The translations under genes and the position numbers were made by a program. A model generated the notes under the pieces. The model saw nothing but the letters and a program-made list of their open reading frames with translations. It made no database searches and had not been told where the DNA came from. A stretch of DNA of 44,524 nucleotides from Flavobacteriales bacterium (GTDB taxonomy: Bacteria; Bacteroidota; Bacteroidia; NS11-12g; UBA955), in the NCBI GenBank assembly GCA_002737705.1, contig NSIM01000013.1, forward strand, positions 1 through 44,524, written 5' to 3'. Of this stretch, positions 1-8,012 are shown one piece after another (position 1 is the first letter of the stretch; each line of letters starts with the position of its first letter).

Positions 1-1302
1 ATGCAAAATCCCCTAACAAGCCCCGATTTGGGAATGCGTTCTACCAGTGGGAATTCATCATTTCCATTCTATAACGCACTCAATCGAAGCAAAGGAGAAC
101 AAGAGTTTAAAAAAATATGGAGTACCCGAAGCAATATCGATTATTGGCGATACGGTGCAAAAAAATCTGTTTCTGAACCAATCAATGGAACGATGGCCAA
201 TACAACCCGCGATTCGTCAACTGAAAAAAAAATCCAAAAAAGCGATACGATCTTCATTCCCAGCGATGTTCTAGAGGCAGAAAAAAAATATTACGTCGAA
301 TTGCCACTCAGCGAAGAAGCAAAAAAGACAGCCCTTGCAGAAATCGAGAAATCATTGTTTGAAGCCGCACGTATTTACCAAGATCGTTTACAAGACTCCA
401 ACGAATCAATTCGTTTGTATTCTGAATTAATCAACCGCTTTCCGCAATCCGAAAACTCTGCACAAGCCCATTACGAATTAATAAAATTGTATCGTGTGGG
501 TGGAGACTTTTCCCAAGCCGATGCCTGGAAAGCCAAACTGATTGCAAATTTCCCAAAAAGTATTTATGTCCGATTATTGGAAAGTGGTGGAATATTGTCA
601 GAAATAGTCAGGTCTAACAGTGGCGATAAAATCATTGACAGTTTGTTTCAAACAATGGTAAATGCCTACAATAAAGGATTGTTCAAGGAGGCCCTTGTAT
701 TGAAAATGCAAGCCGATAAAAATTATTCTGGAAACCAATTACAAATCAAATTTGATTATTTACAGGCCATTGTATTTATCAAACAAGGAAATACCGAAAA
801 GGGGATTGAATTACTGAAACAACTGGTTGCAGACTATCAATCGTCTGACATCACATTGCGGGCAAAAGACATTGTTGAAGCCAACGACCGAATGATGGCA
901 GCTGCACTGAAAAGTGAAGATACAAGCACTGCCGTTTCCGTTCATTACCAACAAATTGACGGCGAAGCCTTGGGATGTATTTTTATATTTGCAAAAGGAA
1001 GCAATACAAATTTAATTCGGGCTGCATTGAGCGACTTCAACAAAAAACAATTTGTATTTGAAACCCTTGATATTTCGATGCCACTCAGCATTGGCAGCCA
1101 GTATATACTGAGAATATCAAACTTTACAAAGTCACAAATTGCAAAAGACTTTATTGCACTTGCCTCCAAATCCAAGGCATTTTTTTCTGAAAAAGGGCTT
1201 TTTGAATACCAGGTCTTGTCTATTAGTGAACCGAATTTTATTCTTCTAACCCAAGCACTAGACCTCTCGGCTTACCAATTGTTTTACGAGAAAAACAAGT
1301 AA
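1..1302 (+). CDS. porW: PorW/SprE-like T9SS lipoprotein, C-terminal part (5' end outside window)
   Basis: This is probably the C-terminal portion of a TPR-rich lipoprotein of the PorW/SprE family, which supports type IX secretion and gliding in Bacteroidota. The first 60 residues carry the conserved stretch of that family (FYNALNRSKGEQEFKKIW, then a D-x-WR element). They are followed by TPR-like helices around residues 110-190 with the FPQSENSAQAHYELIKLY pattern. The C-terminus, ending LSAYQLFYEKNK, also looks like the family end. Full-length members are much longer and begin with a lipoprotein signal. None is visible here and the frame is open to base 1, so the ATG at position 1 is probably an internal Met. 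The gene lies 27 bp before a class A PBP gene. Assignment rests on remembered family motifs; the partial state is an inference from length. Confidence 0.7.
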   Translation: MQNPLTSPDLGMRSTSGNSSFPFYNALNRSKGEQEFKKIWSTRSNIDYWRYGAKKSVSEPINGTMANTTRDSSTEKKIQKSDTIFIPSDVLEAEKKYYVELPLSEEAKKTALAEIEKSLFEAARIYQDRLQDSNESIRLYSELINRFPQSENSAQAHYELIKLYRVGGDFSQADAWKAKLIANFPKSIYVRLLESGGILSEIVRSNSGDKIIDSLFQTMVNAYNKGLFKEALVLKMQADKNYSGNQLQIKFDYLQAIVFIKQGNTEKGIELLKQLVADYQSSDITLRAKDIVEANDRMMAAALKSEDTSTAVSVHYQQIDGEALGCIFIFAKGSNTNLIRAALSDFNKKQFVFETLDISMPLSIGSQYILRISNFTKSQIAKDFIALASKSKAFFSEKGLFEYQVLSISEPNFILLTQALDLSAYQLFYEKNK

Positions 1303-1329
1303 CTTTTTACATATATTCGCGTTGGATTT

Positions 1330-3561
1330 ATGGCTTTACCCGATTATAAATTTTCCTTTATTAAACGCTTTTGGCTATTCCTATTGGGTGGAATAATGTC
1401 TGTTCTATTGTTATTTATACTCGTCGGATTTGGCTTGTTTGGAGAAATGCCCGATGTGGAAGATTTAGAAAATCCCAAAAATTCACTGAGTTCGGAAATT
1501 TTGGGTGATGACGGTACCATTCTCAGTAGTTTTTATTTAGAAAACCGGAGTAATACAAACCATAAAAACATTGCTCCCTGTGTTTTTCGAGCGCTCGTAG
1601 CAACAGAAGATATTCGGTTCTACAGTCATTCTGGCATAGATGTCCGGGGAACTTTCCGCGCCATTGCTGGATTGGGTATGAATGGTGGGGCGAGCACCAT
1701 CACCCAACAGCTATCCGAAAATATGTTTTACCGCATAGACCGTCCAACAACAAAAATTGGGATGGTGATGCAGAAATTTAAGGAATGGATTATTGCAATT
1801 CAACTCGAAAAAAGGTTTACCAAGACTGAGATCATTACCCTTTATCTCAATACAGTTCCGTTTTCGGGGCTTTCTTTTGGTATAGAATCTGCATCACGCG
1901 AATTTTTTAATACACCTGCAAAAAATCTAAAAACAGAACAAGCGGCTATCTTAATTGGAATGCTGAAGGCAAACCACCGATATAGTCCCAAATTCAACCC
2001 TGACAAATCATTATCACGCAGAAATACGGTATTGGAACAAATGAATAAATACGATTTCCTGAGCAATGATAGCCTAGAGATGCTAAAAGCCTTGCCCATA
2101 AAGATTGACTATCGTTCTTCGGAAATGGATGGAATGTCTCCCTATTTTAAATTTTATCTTGGAGAATATCTCAAACCCTGGTGCAAAAAAAGGGGTATCA
2201 ATTTATACCGCAGTGGATTAAAAATTTATACAACGATAAACCCAAAATTGCAACAATATGCCGAAAAAGCCGTTTCACAACACATGCCAGATTTGCAAAA
2301 GCAGTTTTACCAAACTTGGGGAAAAGATGCCCCTTGGCGTTATGTAACCGACTACCGCGTCATTCCCAATTTTATTGAAAATGCCCTCAAAAGAACGGCG
2401 CGTTATAAAGAACTCTCGGCTGAGTTTGGCAACGATGAGGTTAAAATAATGGCTGCGCTAAAAAAACCCATTCGGATGACACTATTTTCATGGCGAGGTG
2501 ATATCGATACATTGATGTCTCCATACGATAGTATGGCATATATCAAAAAAATATTGATGGCAGGATTTATTGCCATTCAGCCTGAAAGTGGCCATGTTAA
2601 GGCATGGGTTGGTGGAATCAATCATAAATACTTTAAATACGACCACGTTAACGCCAATGCAAGACGCCAAGTTGGCTCTACATTTAAGCCCATCGTATAT
2701 GCTACCGCCATAGACATAAACCAAATGTCACCCTGCACCGAATTTCCCCGTGAAAGAACGGTTTTTATTACAGATGGGCAAGAATGGTCGCCACAGAATG
2801 CCGATGGAAAATCAGGAGGAATGTGGACTATGGCGAGGGGATTGGCCCAATCGGATAATTTAATCACAGCACAAGTAATGAAAAGTTTGGGTGGAAATGC
2901 CCCCGAAATGGTTGTGAAATTTGCCGAGCGTTTGGGAATTAAACCAGGACGTATTCCATTGGTGCCTTCTATTTGTTTGGGAACCATGGAATTGTCTCCC
3001 ATAGAAATGGCCAGTGCCTATTCGGCCTTTTCAAATAGTGGCTTGTGGGTGGAACCCTCTTTTTTACTCAGAATTGAAGACAAGGATGGAAATATTTTGG
3101 AGGATTTTAATACGACAAAAACAGACCAGGTATTGAGTGCAGAAAAAGCCTATACCGTATTTCGCATGCTAGAAAATGTAGTCAATGGAGGAACAGGAAG
3201 CCGGATTCGTGGCGGAAAATTTGCTGTTGAAGGACATATAGCTGGCAAAACCGGTACCACGCAAGGATCTGCCGATGGCTGGTTCATGGGACTTACTGAA
3301 AATTTGGTTTGTGCAACTTGGGTGGGTGCTGACGACCCTACTGTTCGCATCAGAGGGACACTGATTGGACAGGGCGCAAATATGGCCTTACCCATATATG
3401 CCTATTTCATAAAAGCTGCATTGGCCGACAAATCGACGGGTATTTCGGCCGACGAATTAGAAATGCCTGATGGCTTCGACCCTGGCATATTTGACTGCAA
3501 TAGAAAAGAATCTGGCAATTCAAAAAAAGCTCCCGCAAATATTCCTGGATTGGGAGAATAA
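1330..3561 (+). CDS. Class A penicillin-binding protein (PBP1A-type glycosyltransferase/transpeptidase)
   Basis: This bifunctional peptidoglycan synthase polymerises glycan strands from lipid II and cross-links stem peptides on the periplasmic side of the inner membrane. A single N-terminal anchor spans about residues 13-36. The GT51 domain follows, with the catalytic Glu93 in the ATEDxRFY motif, GGASTITQQL near residue 120 and the RRNTVLEQM motif. The transpeptidase domain has all three motifs: SxxK as Ser450-Thr-Phe-Lys, SxN as Ser508-Asp-Asn, and KTG at 640-642. At 743 residues it is a normal family length and looks intact. It begins 27 bp after the porW-like gene and may share its transcript. 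A TATATTCG box at 1312-1319 (one mismatch to TAnnTTTG) could also serve it directly. Confidence 0.95.
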   Translation: MALPDYKFSFIKRFWLFLLGGIMSVLLLFILVGFGLFGEMPDVEDLENPKNSLSSEILGDDGTILSSFYLENRSNTNHKNIAPCVFRALVATEDIRFYSHSGIDVRGTFRAIAGLGMNGGASTITQQLSENMFYRIDRPTTKIGMVMQKFKEWIIAIQLEKRFTKTEIITLYLNTVPFSGLSFGIESASREFFNTPAKNLKTEQAAILIGMLKANHRYSPKFNPDKSLSRRNTVLEQMNKYDFLSNDSLEMLKALPIKIDYRSSEMDGMSPYFKFYLGEYLKPWCKKRGINLYRSGLKIYTTINPKLQQYAEKAVSQHMPDLQKQFYQTWGKDAPWRYVTDYRVIPNFIENALKRTARYKELSAEFGNDEVKIMAALKKPIRMTLFSWRGDIDTLMSPYDSMAYIKKILMAGFIAIQPESGHVKAWVGGINHKYFKYDHVNANARRQVGSTFKPIVYATAIDINQMSPCTEFPRERTVFITDGQEWSPQNADGKSGGMWTMARGLAQSDNLITAQVMKSLGGNAPEMVVKFAERLGIKPGRIPLVPSICLGTMELSPIEMASAYSAFSNSGLWVEPSFLLRIEDKDGNILEDFNTTKTDQVLSAEKAYTVFRMLENVVNGGTGSRIRGGKFAVEGHIAGKTGTTQGSADGWFMGLTENLVCATWVGADDPTVRIRGTLIGQGANMALPIYAYFIKAALADKSTGISADELEMPDGFDPGIFDCNRKESGNSKKAPANIPGLGE

Positions 3562-3562
3562 C

Positions 3563-3593
3563 TTGCTTTTTTTTGACAAATTTCTTATATTTG
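3563..3593 (+). promoter_or_regulatory. Bacteroidota-type promoter of rpmE2
   Basis: A TTG at 3563-3565 and a perfect TAnnTTTG box (TATATTTG, 3586-3593) are separated by 20 bp, the spacing expected for the -33/-7 promoter of the Bacteroidota primary sigma factor. Transcription would start near 3599, about 19 bases before the L31 start codon. Confidence 0.65.
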
Positions 3594-3617
3594 CTCCCCT
3601 AATAACAAAAAATACCA

Positions 3618-3866
3618 ATGAAAGCTGATATTCATCCCTCTAATTACCGCAAAGTTGTATTCAAAGACATGAGCTGTGATTACAGTTTTTTAACCCATAG
3701 CTGTGTCAATACAAAAGAAACTATTGTTTGGGAAGATGGAAGTGAATATCCCTTATTCAAATTGGAAATTTCCTCTCAATCACACCCTTTTTATACTGGG
3801 AAACAGAACTTGGTTGATACTGCTGGTCGTATCGATAAATTTAGAAAACGCTACGAGAAAAAATAA
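3618..3866 (+). CDS. rpmE2: Type B 50S ribosomal protein L31
   Basis: The 82-residue protein has the type B L31 pattern: [19 protein letters not shown] at the start, SHPFYTGKQ in the middle and a basic [13 protein letters not shown] tail. It lacks the paired CxxC zinc-binding cysteines of type A L31, so it is the zinc-independent form, which binds the central protuberance of the 50S subunit. The gene is an independent unit, with its own promoter (3563-3593) and a strong hairpin terminator 20 bp after its stop. Length and sequence match the family throughout; the assignment is firm. Confidence 0.96.
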   Translation: MKADIHPSNYRKVVFKDMSCDYSFLTHSCVNTKETIVWEDGSEYPLFKLEISSQSHPFYTGKQNLVDTAGRIDKFRKRYEKK

Positions 3867-3886
3867 TTCTGTGCTATTTACAGACA

Positions 3887-3920
3887 AAAAAGCCAAGCAT
3901 TCGCTTGGCTTTTTCTTTTT
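3887..3920 (+). terminator. Rho-independent terminator after rpmE2
   Basis: A perfect 12-bp stem (arms 3887-3898 and 3903-3914, core GCCAAGC/GCTTGGC) closes on an ATTC loop and runs into a T-rich tract to 3920. It insulates L31 from the next gene, whose promoter box begins only five bases later. Confidence 0.9.
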
Positions 3921-3924
3921 GGTG

Positions 3925-3932
3925 TAAATTTG
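3925..3932 (+). promoter_or_regulatory. -7 promoter box of the GlmU-family gene
   Basis: TAAATTTG is a perfect TAnnTTTG match ending four bases before the ATG at 3937. Initiation 5-6 bases after the box would make the mRNA leaderless. A TTGG at 3905-3908, inside the preceding terminator, is the only upstream element candidate and its spacing (16 bp) is short. Confidence 0.5.
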
Positions 3933-3936
3933 CCTC

Positions 3937-5157
3937 ATGATCGTTCAATTTGTTGAACCGACAAACATTGTCGATTTATACCCACTAACCCTTACCCGTC
4001 CTGCAGCCGACCTGCGTTGTGGAATACTCACATTGGCCGAAAAATGGGTATTTGACCTCAACTTAAAGAGGGAAGAATGGGGTTATTTACCCCAACTACA
4101 TTTGCAGCATACTGGAGGGTCCTTTAATCCTGTTTTGGGGGCTACAATGTACATTGTTGGAAACATACTGCCGAATGAGCCATTGGTTTCCGCCATTCAA
4201 TCACTAAAAGGGAATGAAAGTTTATGGCATGAGGGAAGTTTAATCGCCGCTACTGCTGGGGCTTACACCCTGCTAACAGATGCCCAATTTGACATGGGCA
4301 ATATCGTTGAGAGTGCAGCATTTGCTGCTGCTGCAAAAAATATCGAAATCAGCGTGGCGAAAATCAATCGTCCATTCTCACTCTTTGTGCTAAATGGCAA
4401 AGAAATACAAAACGACTTTATTCGCATCACCGCCAACAGAGATTCCGGCCCATTGAGCAATACCAATAGGATTCTGGGAGAATACCCTATTTTTATCGAA
4501 GCGGGAGCCACAATAGAATGTTCTATACTGAATGCATCGGAGGGACCTATCTACATAGGAAAAAATGCCCAAATTATGGAAGGTTGCATGATCAGGGGTC
4601 CGTTTGCAATGTGTGAAGGTGCTGTATTAAAAATGGGTTGCAAGGTATACAATGCAACAACATTGGGTCCATACAGTGTCGCTGGGGGTGAAATTTCAAA
4701 TGTTGTGTTTTGGGGGTTTTCCAACAAGGGACATGATGGATTTTTGGGCAATTCGGTTTTGGGTGAATGGTGCAATATAGGTGCTGACACAAATTCTAGC
4801 AACCTAAAAAATACCTACGATGAAGTAAAAGTTTGGAATTATACCAGCCAAAAGTTTGAGTTGAGTGGGCAACAATTTTGTGGATTAATCATGGGAGATC
4901 ACAGCAAATGTGGAATCAATACAATGTTTAATACAGGAACTGTAGTGGGCGTGGCGTGCAATGTGTTTGGGGCGGGATTTCCCAGACAGTTTGTCCCAGA
5001 TTTTTCTTGGGGCGGAGCACAGGGTTTTGTAACCCATACGCTCGATGCCGTGCATAAAACCGCAAAATTGGTTATGCCTCGTCGCCAAAGAAAATACACT
5101 GAATCCGACAAACGTATTATTGAATCAGTTTTCGGACAATGGGCAAAGATTCCATAG
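3937..5157 (+). CDS. GlmU-family protein (nucleotidyltransferase-like N-terminus, left-handed beta-helix C-terminus)
   Basis: The 406-residue protein belongs to a GlmU-like family widespread in Bacteroidota. It has an N-terminal sugar-nucleotidyltransferase-like segment (LTLTRPAADLRCGILTLAEKW around residues 18-38) and a C-terminal left-handed beta-helix of hexapeptide repeats (about residues 190-370), as in acyl- and nucleotidyl-transferases that make activated sugars. The exact substrate is unknown. Databases often label such proteins glucose-1-phosphate thymidylyltransferase, which the sequence does not prove. The gene stands alone between a terminator and the convergent mdh gene. The ATG is fixed by the promoter box immediately before it. 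Confidence 0.85.
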   Translation: MIVQFVEPTNIVDLYPLTLTRPAADLRCGILTLAEKWVFDLNLKREEWGYLPQLHLQHTGGSFNPVLGATMYIVGNILPNEPLVSAIQSLKGNESLWHEGSLIAATAGAYTLLTDAQFDMGNIVESAAFAAAAKNIEISVAKINRPFSLFVLNGKEIQNDFIRITANRDSGPLSNTNRILGEYPIFIEAGATIECSILNASEGPIYIGKNAQIMEGCMIRGPFAMCEGAVLKMGCKVYNATTLGPYSVAGGEISNVVFWGFSNKGHDGFLGNSVLGEWCNIGADTNSSNLKNTYDEVKVWNYTSQKFELSGQQFCGLIMGDHSKCGINTMFNTGTVVGVACNVFGAGFPRQFVPDFSWGGAQGFVTHTLDAVHKTAKLVMPRRQRKYTESDKRIIESVFGQWAKIP

Positions 5158-5293
5158 CAAGAACCCTTTTACCAATACCCAAGTTTCCAATACTATTTTG
5201 CTTGTAAACAGCAGGGTTCCCCTGTAATCATCTTCGTATACAAAATACACCTCACAGGATATATAGACATAAAGATATTGGCCAATCGCTTCC

Positions 5294-6217
5294 TTACAAT
5301 GCTGCGTTCATGCTGCGAACAGCCCGTGCACTCTCTTGAAACTCGGCTTTTTCGTCATCCGTCAAAGACAATTCCACAATTCGCTCCCAACCTCCCCTAC
5401 CCAGTATTACCGGAACTCCAATACAAATATCAGATTCTCCGTATTCTCCATCTAAAGGAACACAACAAGCCATCATCTTCTTTTGATCACATACAATACT
5501 TTGAACCAATGCGCTAACGGCCGCACCGGGAGCATACCAAGCACTGGTCCCCAACATTCCAGTCAATGTAGCGCCACCAACCATTGTGTCAGCTTTGACC
5601 TTCTCGAGTATCTCCTCAGACAATAATTGTGAAACTGGTACACCTTTGTATGCCGCCAATCGCAACAAGGGAATCATAGTTGTATCTCCATGTCCACCAA
5701 TAACCATTGCATCCACATCTGAAGAAGGACAAGCCAAAGCAATCGACAAATAATGTCTAAATCGAGCGGAGTCAAGTGCACCACCCATACCTATAATTCT
5801 ATGTCTTGGCAAACCTGAAATGTGCTTGGTTAGCTGTGTCATGGTATCCATCGGATTACTCACAATCACAAAAATGGCTTCTGGAGAATGCTCCAAACAT
5901 TGTTGAACGACCGTCTTGACTATGCCCGCATTGATGCCAATCAATTCTTCTCGGGTCATGCCTGGCTTGCGGGGAATACCACTCGTAACAACTATCACAG
6001 CACTGTTGGCCGTCTTTGAATAGTCGGAAGTGCTACCCGATATGCGGGAATCAAATCCGTTCAATGAAGCCGTTTGCATCAAATCAAGGGCTTTCCCCTC
6101 CGCAAAGTTTTCTTTGATGTCTAACAATACAACTTCTGCAGCGAAATTCTTCATTGCAATATACTCTGCACAGCTTGCTCCCACATTTCCTGCCCCGATA
6201 ATACTGATTTTACCCAT
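5294..6217 (-). CDS. mdh: Malate dehydrogenase (NAD-dependent)
   Basis: The enzyme oxidises malate to oxaloacetate in the TCA cycle. The 307 residues show the LDH/MDH fold signatures: the GAGNVG dinucleotide loop at 8-13; Asp33 at the end of beta-2, which favours NAD over NADP; substrate-binding Arg83 and Arg89 in the mobile loop (IPRKPGMTREE); SNPMD at 120-124; and the catalytic pair Asp149/His176 (GGHGDTTM), with Arg152. Arg83 in the malate position, rather than the Gln of lactate dehydrogenase, supports malate as substrate. The gene is divergent from speA. A TAATTTTG box on the minus strand (6243-6250) is a likely -7 element. Confidence 0.95.
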   Translation of the reverse strand: MGKISIIGAGNVGASCAEYIAMKNFAAEVVLLDIKENFAEGKALDLMQTASLNGFDSRISGSTSDYSKTANSAVIVVTSGIPRKPGMTREELIGINAGIVKTVVQQCLEHSPEAIFVIVSNPMDTMTQLTKHISGLPRHRIIGMGGALDSARFRHYLSIALACPSSDVDAMVIGGHGDTTMIPLLRLAAYKGVPVSQLLSEEILEKVKADTMVGGATLTGMLGTSAWYAPGAAVSALVQSIVCDQKKMMACCVPLDGEYGESDICIGVPVILGRGGWERIVELSLTDDEKAEFQESARAVRSMNAAL

Positions 6218-6242
6218 GGTTTTAAAATTACAATTTTTCTTG

Positions 6243-6250
6243 CAAAATTA
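6243..6250 (-). promoter_or_regulatory. Likely -7 promoter box of mdh
   Basis: On the minus strand these bases read TAATTTTG, a full TAnnTTTG match 25 bases before the mdh ATG. No good -33 TTTG was found at 19-21 bp, so this is only a probable promoter. Confidence 0.4.
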
Positions 6251-6280
6251 GCAAAATAGGGGAAACTCTATAGAAAAAAT

Positions 6281-6328
6281 CCAACTCACTTACTTAATAT
6301 AAAAAAAAATGAACCAACTCACTTACTT
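6281..6328. repeat. Two exact 15-bp direct repeats, 33 bp apart, in the mdh/speA divergent region
   Basis: CCAACTCACTTACTT occurs at 6281-6295 and again at 6314-6328 in the 146-bp region between the two divergent genes. The 33-bp period puts both copies on nearly the same helix face. The second copy overlaps the speA -7 box. An operator pair is possible. Confidence 0.85.
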
Positions 6329-6331
6329 TTG
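6324..6331 (+). promoter_or_regulatory. Likely -7 promoter box of speA
   Basis: TACTTTTG fully matches TAnnTTTG and would start transcription about 27 bases before the TTG start codon. No convincing -33 element is present, so an activator may be needed. The box overlaps the second copy of the 15-bp repeat. Confidence 0.45.
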
Positions 6332-6363
6332 CTACCCAATATAGGTCTAATCAAAAAATAAAA

Positions 6364-7761
6364 TTGAAAAACAAATACGTTGATTTAGTCAATCAAACAT
6401 TTTACTTCCCTACTGATGAGTTTAAACTCGACAGCAACGACAATCTTGAATTTCACAAAATTCCGTTAATGGAGCTCATCGAACAATATGGTACACCCTT
6501 AAAATTTACCTATTTACCCAAAATCTCCGAAAATATTCAGAAAGCACGAACTTGGTTCAATGTGGCCATCGCGAAAGCAGACTACCAAGGCAAATACTAC
6601 TATTGCTACTGCACCAAAAGCAATCAATTTAGCCATGTAATTGATGAAGTTGTCAAAAACAATGTCCATATCGAAACATCCTCCGCATTTGACATAAATA
6701 TTCTTGAAAGCTTGTTTGAACAGGGAAAAATAAGCAAGGATAAGTTTATTGTATGCAATGGATTTAAACGCGAAGTATATATTGAGAACATCGCCAATCT
6801 TATCAATAATGGCTGGACAAATGTGATTCCTGTAATGGACAATAGCAATGAGATCGACTTACTTGCTAAATATACCGACAAACCGGTAACGGTAGGCATT
6901 CGAATTGCAGCAGAAGAAGAACCTAAATTCGAGTTCTACACCTCACGCCTGGGAATCGGATACAAAGACTTGGTTAATTTTTATCGCACCAAAGTAAAAC
7001 GCAATAAGAATGTTACTCTCAAAATGTTGCATTTTTTTATCAATACCGGAATCTATGATACGGCATACTATTGGAATGAACTTCACAAATGTCTCAAGGT
7101 ATATTGCGAATTAAAACGAGAATGTCCTGAGCTTGATACATTAAATATTGGGGGTGGATTTCCGATTAAAAATTCGATGACATTCGATTACGATTACGAA
7201 TACATGGCCACAGAAATCGTAAGCCAAATAAAGCAAGTATGCACAGAAAATAATATTCCTGAACCCGATATTTTTACTGAATTTGGCGCTTTTACCGTGG
7301 GCGAGTCTGGCGGAAATATTTACTCAGTTTTAGATCAAAAATCACAGAATGACCGCGAAAAGTGGAATATGATCGATTCGAGTTTTATGACCACACTACC
7401 GGATGCCTGGGCCATTAATAAGAAATTTATGATGTTGCCCATTAACCGCTGGAATGAAGAGTATGAGAGGGTTTTATTGGGAGGAATAACCTGCGATAGC
7501 GACGATTATTACAATTCTGAACAACATGTCAACGCCATTTATTTGCCCAAATACGACAAAGATGACCCACTGTATTTGGGATTCTTCAATACGGGCGCCT
7601 ACCAAGAAAGCATCGGAGGATACGGTGGCATTCAACATTGTTTAACACCCGCTCCAAAACATGTAATTATCGACCGCGACGAAAATGGCGATCACCACTT
7701 TAGATTGTTTTCCAAGGAACAGAGCTACAAAAGCATGCTCAAAACCTTGGGCTTTATGTAG
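6364..7761 (+). CDS. speA: Arginine decarboxylase (PLP-dependent, short Bacteroidota form)
   Basis: This fold-type III PLP enzyme probably converts arginine to agmatine for polyamine synthesis. The 465 residues include the PLP-lysine segment (YCYCTKSNQF, about residues 77-86), the glycine-rich phosphate-binding loop IGGGFPI (about 260-266), and a catalytic-cysteine motif followed by acidic residues (GGITCDSDD, about 375-383). It is much shorter than E. coli SpeA, which has extra domains, but matches the form typical of this phylum. The start is a TTG. An upstream ATG at 6309 is out of frame and runs into a stop, and the first in-frame ATG lies inside the conserved N-terminus. Diaminopimelate or ornithine decarboxylase is less likely, given overall resemblance to the arginine enzyme. 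Confidence 0.85.
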   Translation: MKNKYVDLVNQTFYFPTDEFKLDSNDNLEFHKIPLMELIEQYGTPLKFTYLPKISENIQKARTWFNVAIAKADYQGKYYYCYCTKSNQFSHVIDEVVKNNVHIETSSAFDINILESLFEQGKISKDKFIVCNGFKREVYIENIANLINNGWTNVIPVMDNSNEIDLLAKYTDKPVTVGIRIAAEEEPKFEFYTSRLGIGYKDLVNFYRTKVKRNKNVTLKMLHFFINTGIYDTAYYWNELHKCLKVYCELKRECPELDTLNIGGGFPIKNSMTFDYDYEYMATEIVSQIKQVCTENNIPEPDIFTEFGAFTVGESGGNIYSVLDQKSQNDREKWNMIDSSFMTTLPDAWAINKKFMMLPINRWNEEYERVLLGGITCDSDDYYNSEQHVNAIYLPKYDKDDPLYLGFFNTGAYQESIGGYGGIQHCLTPAPKHVIIDRDENGDHHFRLFSKEQSYKSMLKTLGFM

Positions 7762-7780
7762 TTGCTAAACGAACGAAATT

Positions 7781-7996
7781 GTGCCTAAAGATCCATTGCA
7801 TGGCATCACCCTTGAAAGAATCGTTATTGCATTGCAAGAGAAATTTGGATGGGAAGAACTAGACCGCCGCATTCGCATCAACTGCTTTGCACTCAATCCC
7901 AGCATCCAATCGAGTGTAAAATTCTTACGAAAAACACCCTGGGCCCGAACAAAAGTCGAGAATTTATACATTGACACAATCGTCAATCCCGACTAA
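7781..7996 (+). CDS. VF530-family (DUF2132) small DNA-binding protein
   Basis: The 71-residue protein matches the VF530/DUF2132 family: DPLHGITLERIVIALQEKFG, then RIRINCFALNPSIQSSVKFL, then RKTPWARTKVENLY. This is the conserved core of a small helical protein whose Vibrio homologue has been described as double-stranded-DNA binding. The biological role is unknown. It starts with GTG, 19 bp after the speA stop, so it is probably co-transcribed with speA, and it converges on the symporter gene. Confidence 0.88.
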   Translation: MPKDPLHGITLERIVIALQEKFGWEELDRRIRINCFALNPSIQSSVKFLRKTPWARTKVENLYIDTIVNPD

Positions 7997-8012
7997 TACG
8001 CTTTCAATAGAT

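Noticed and set aside
5158-5293. Terminator or small RNA between the GlmU-family gene and mdh
   Set aside because: No stem with a T-tract and no promoter box could be found.
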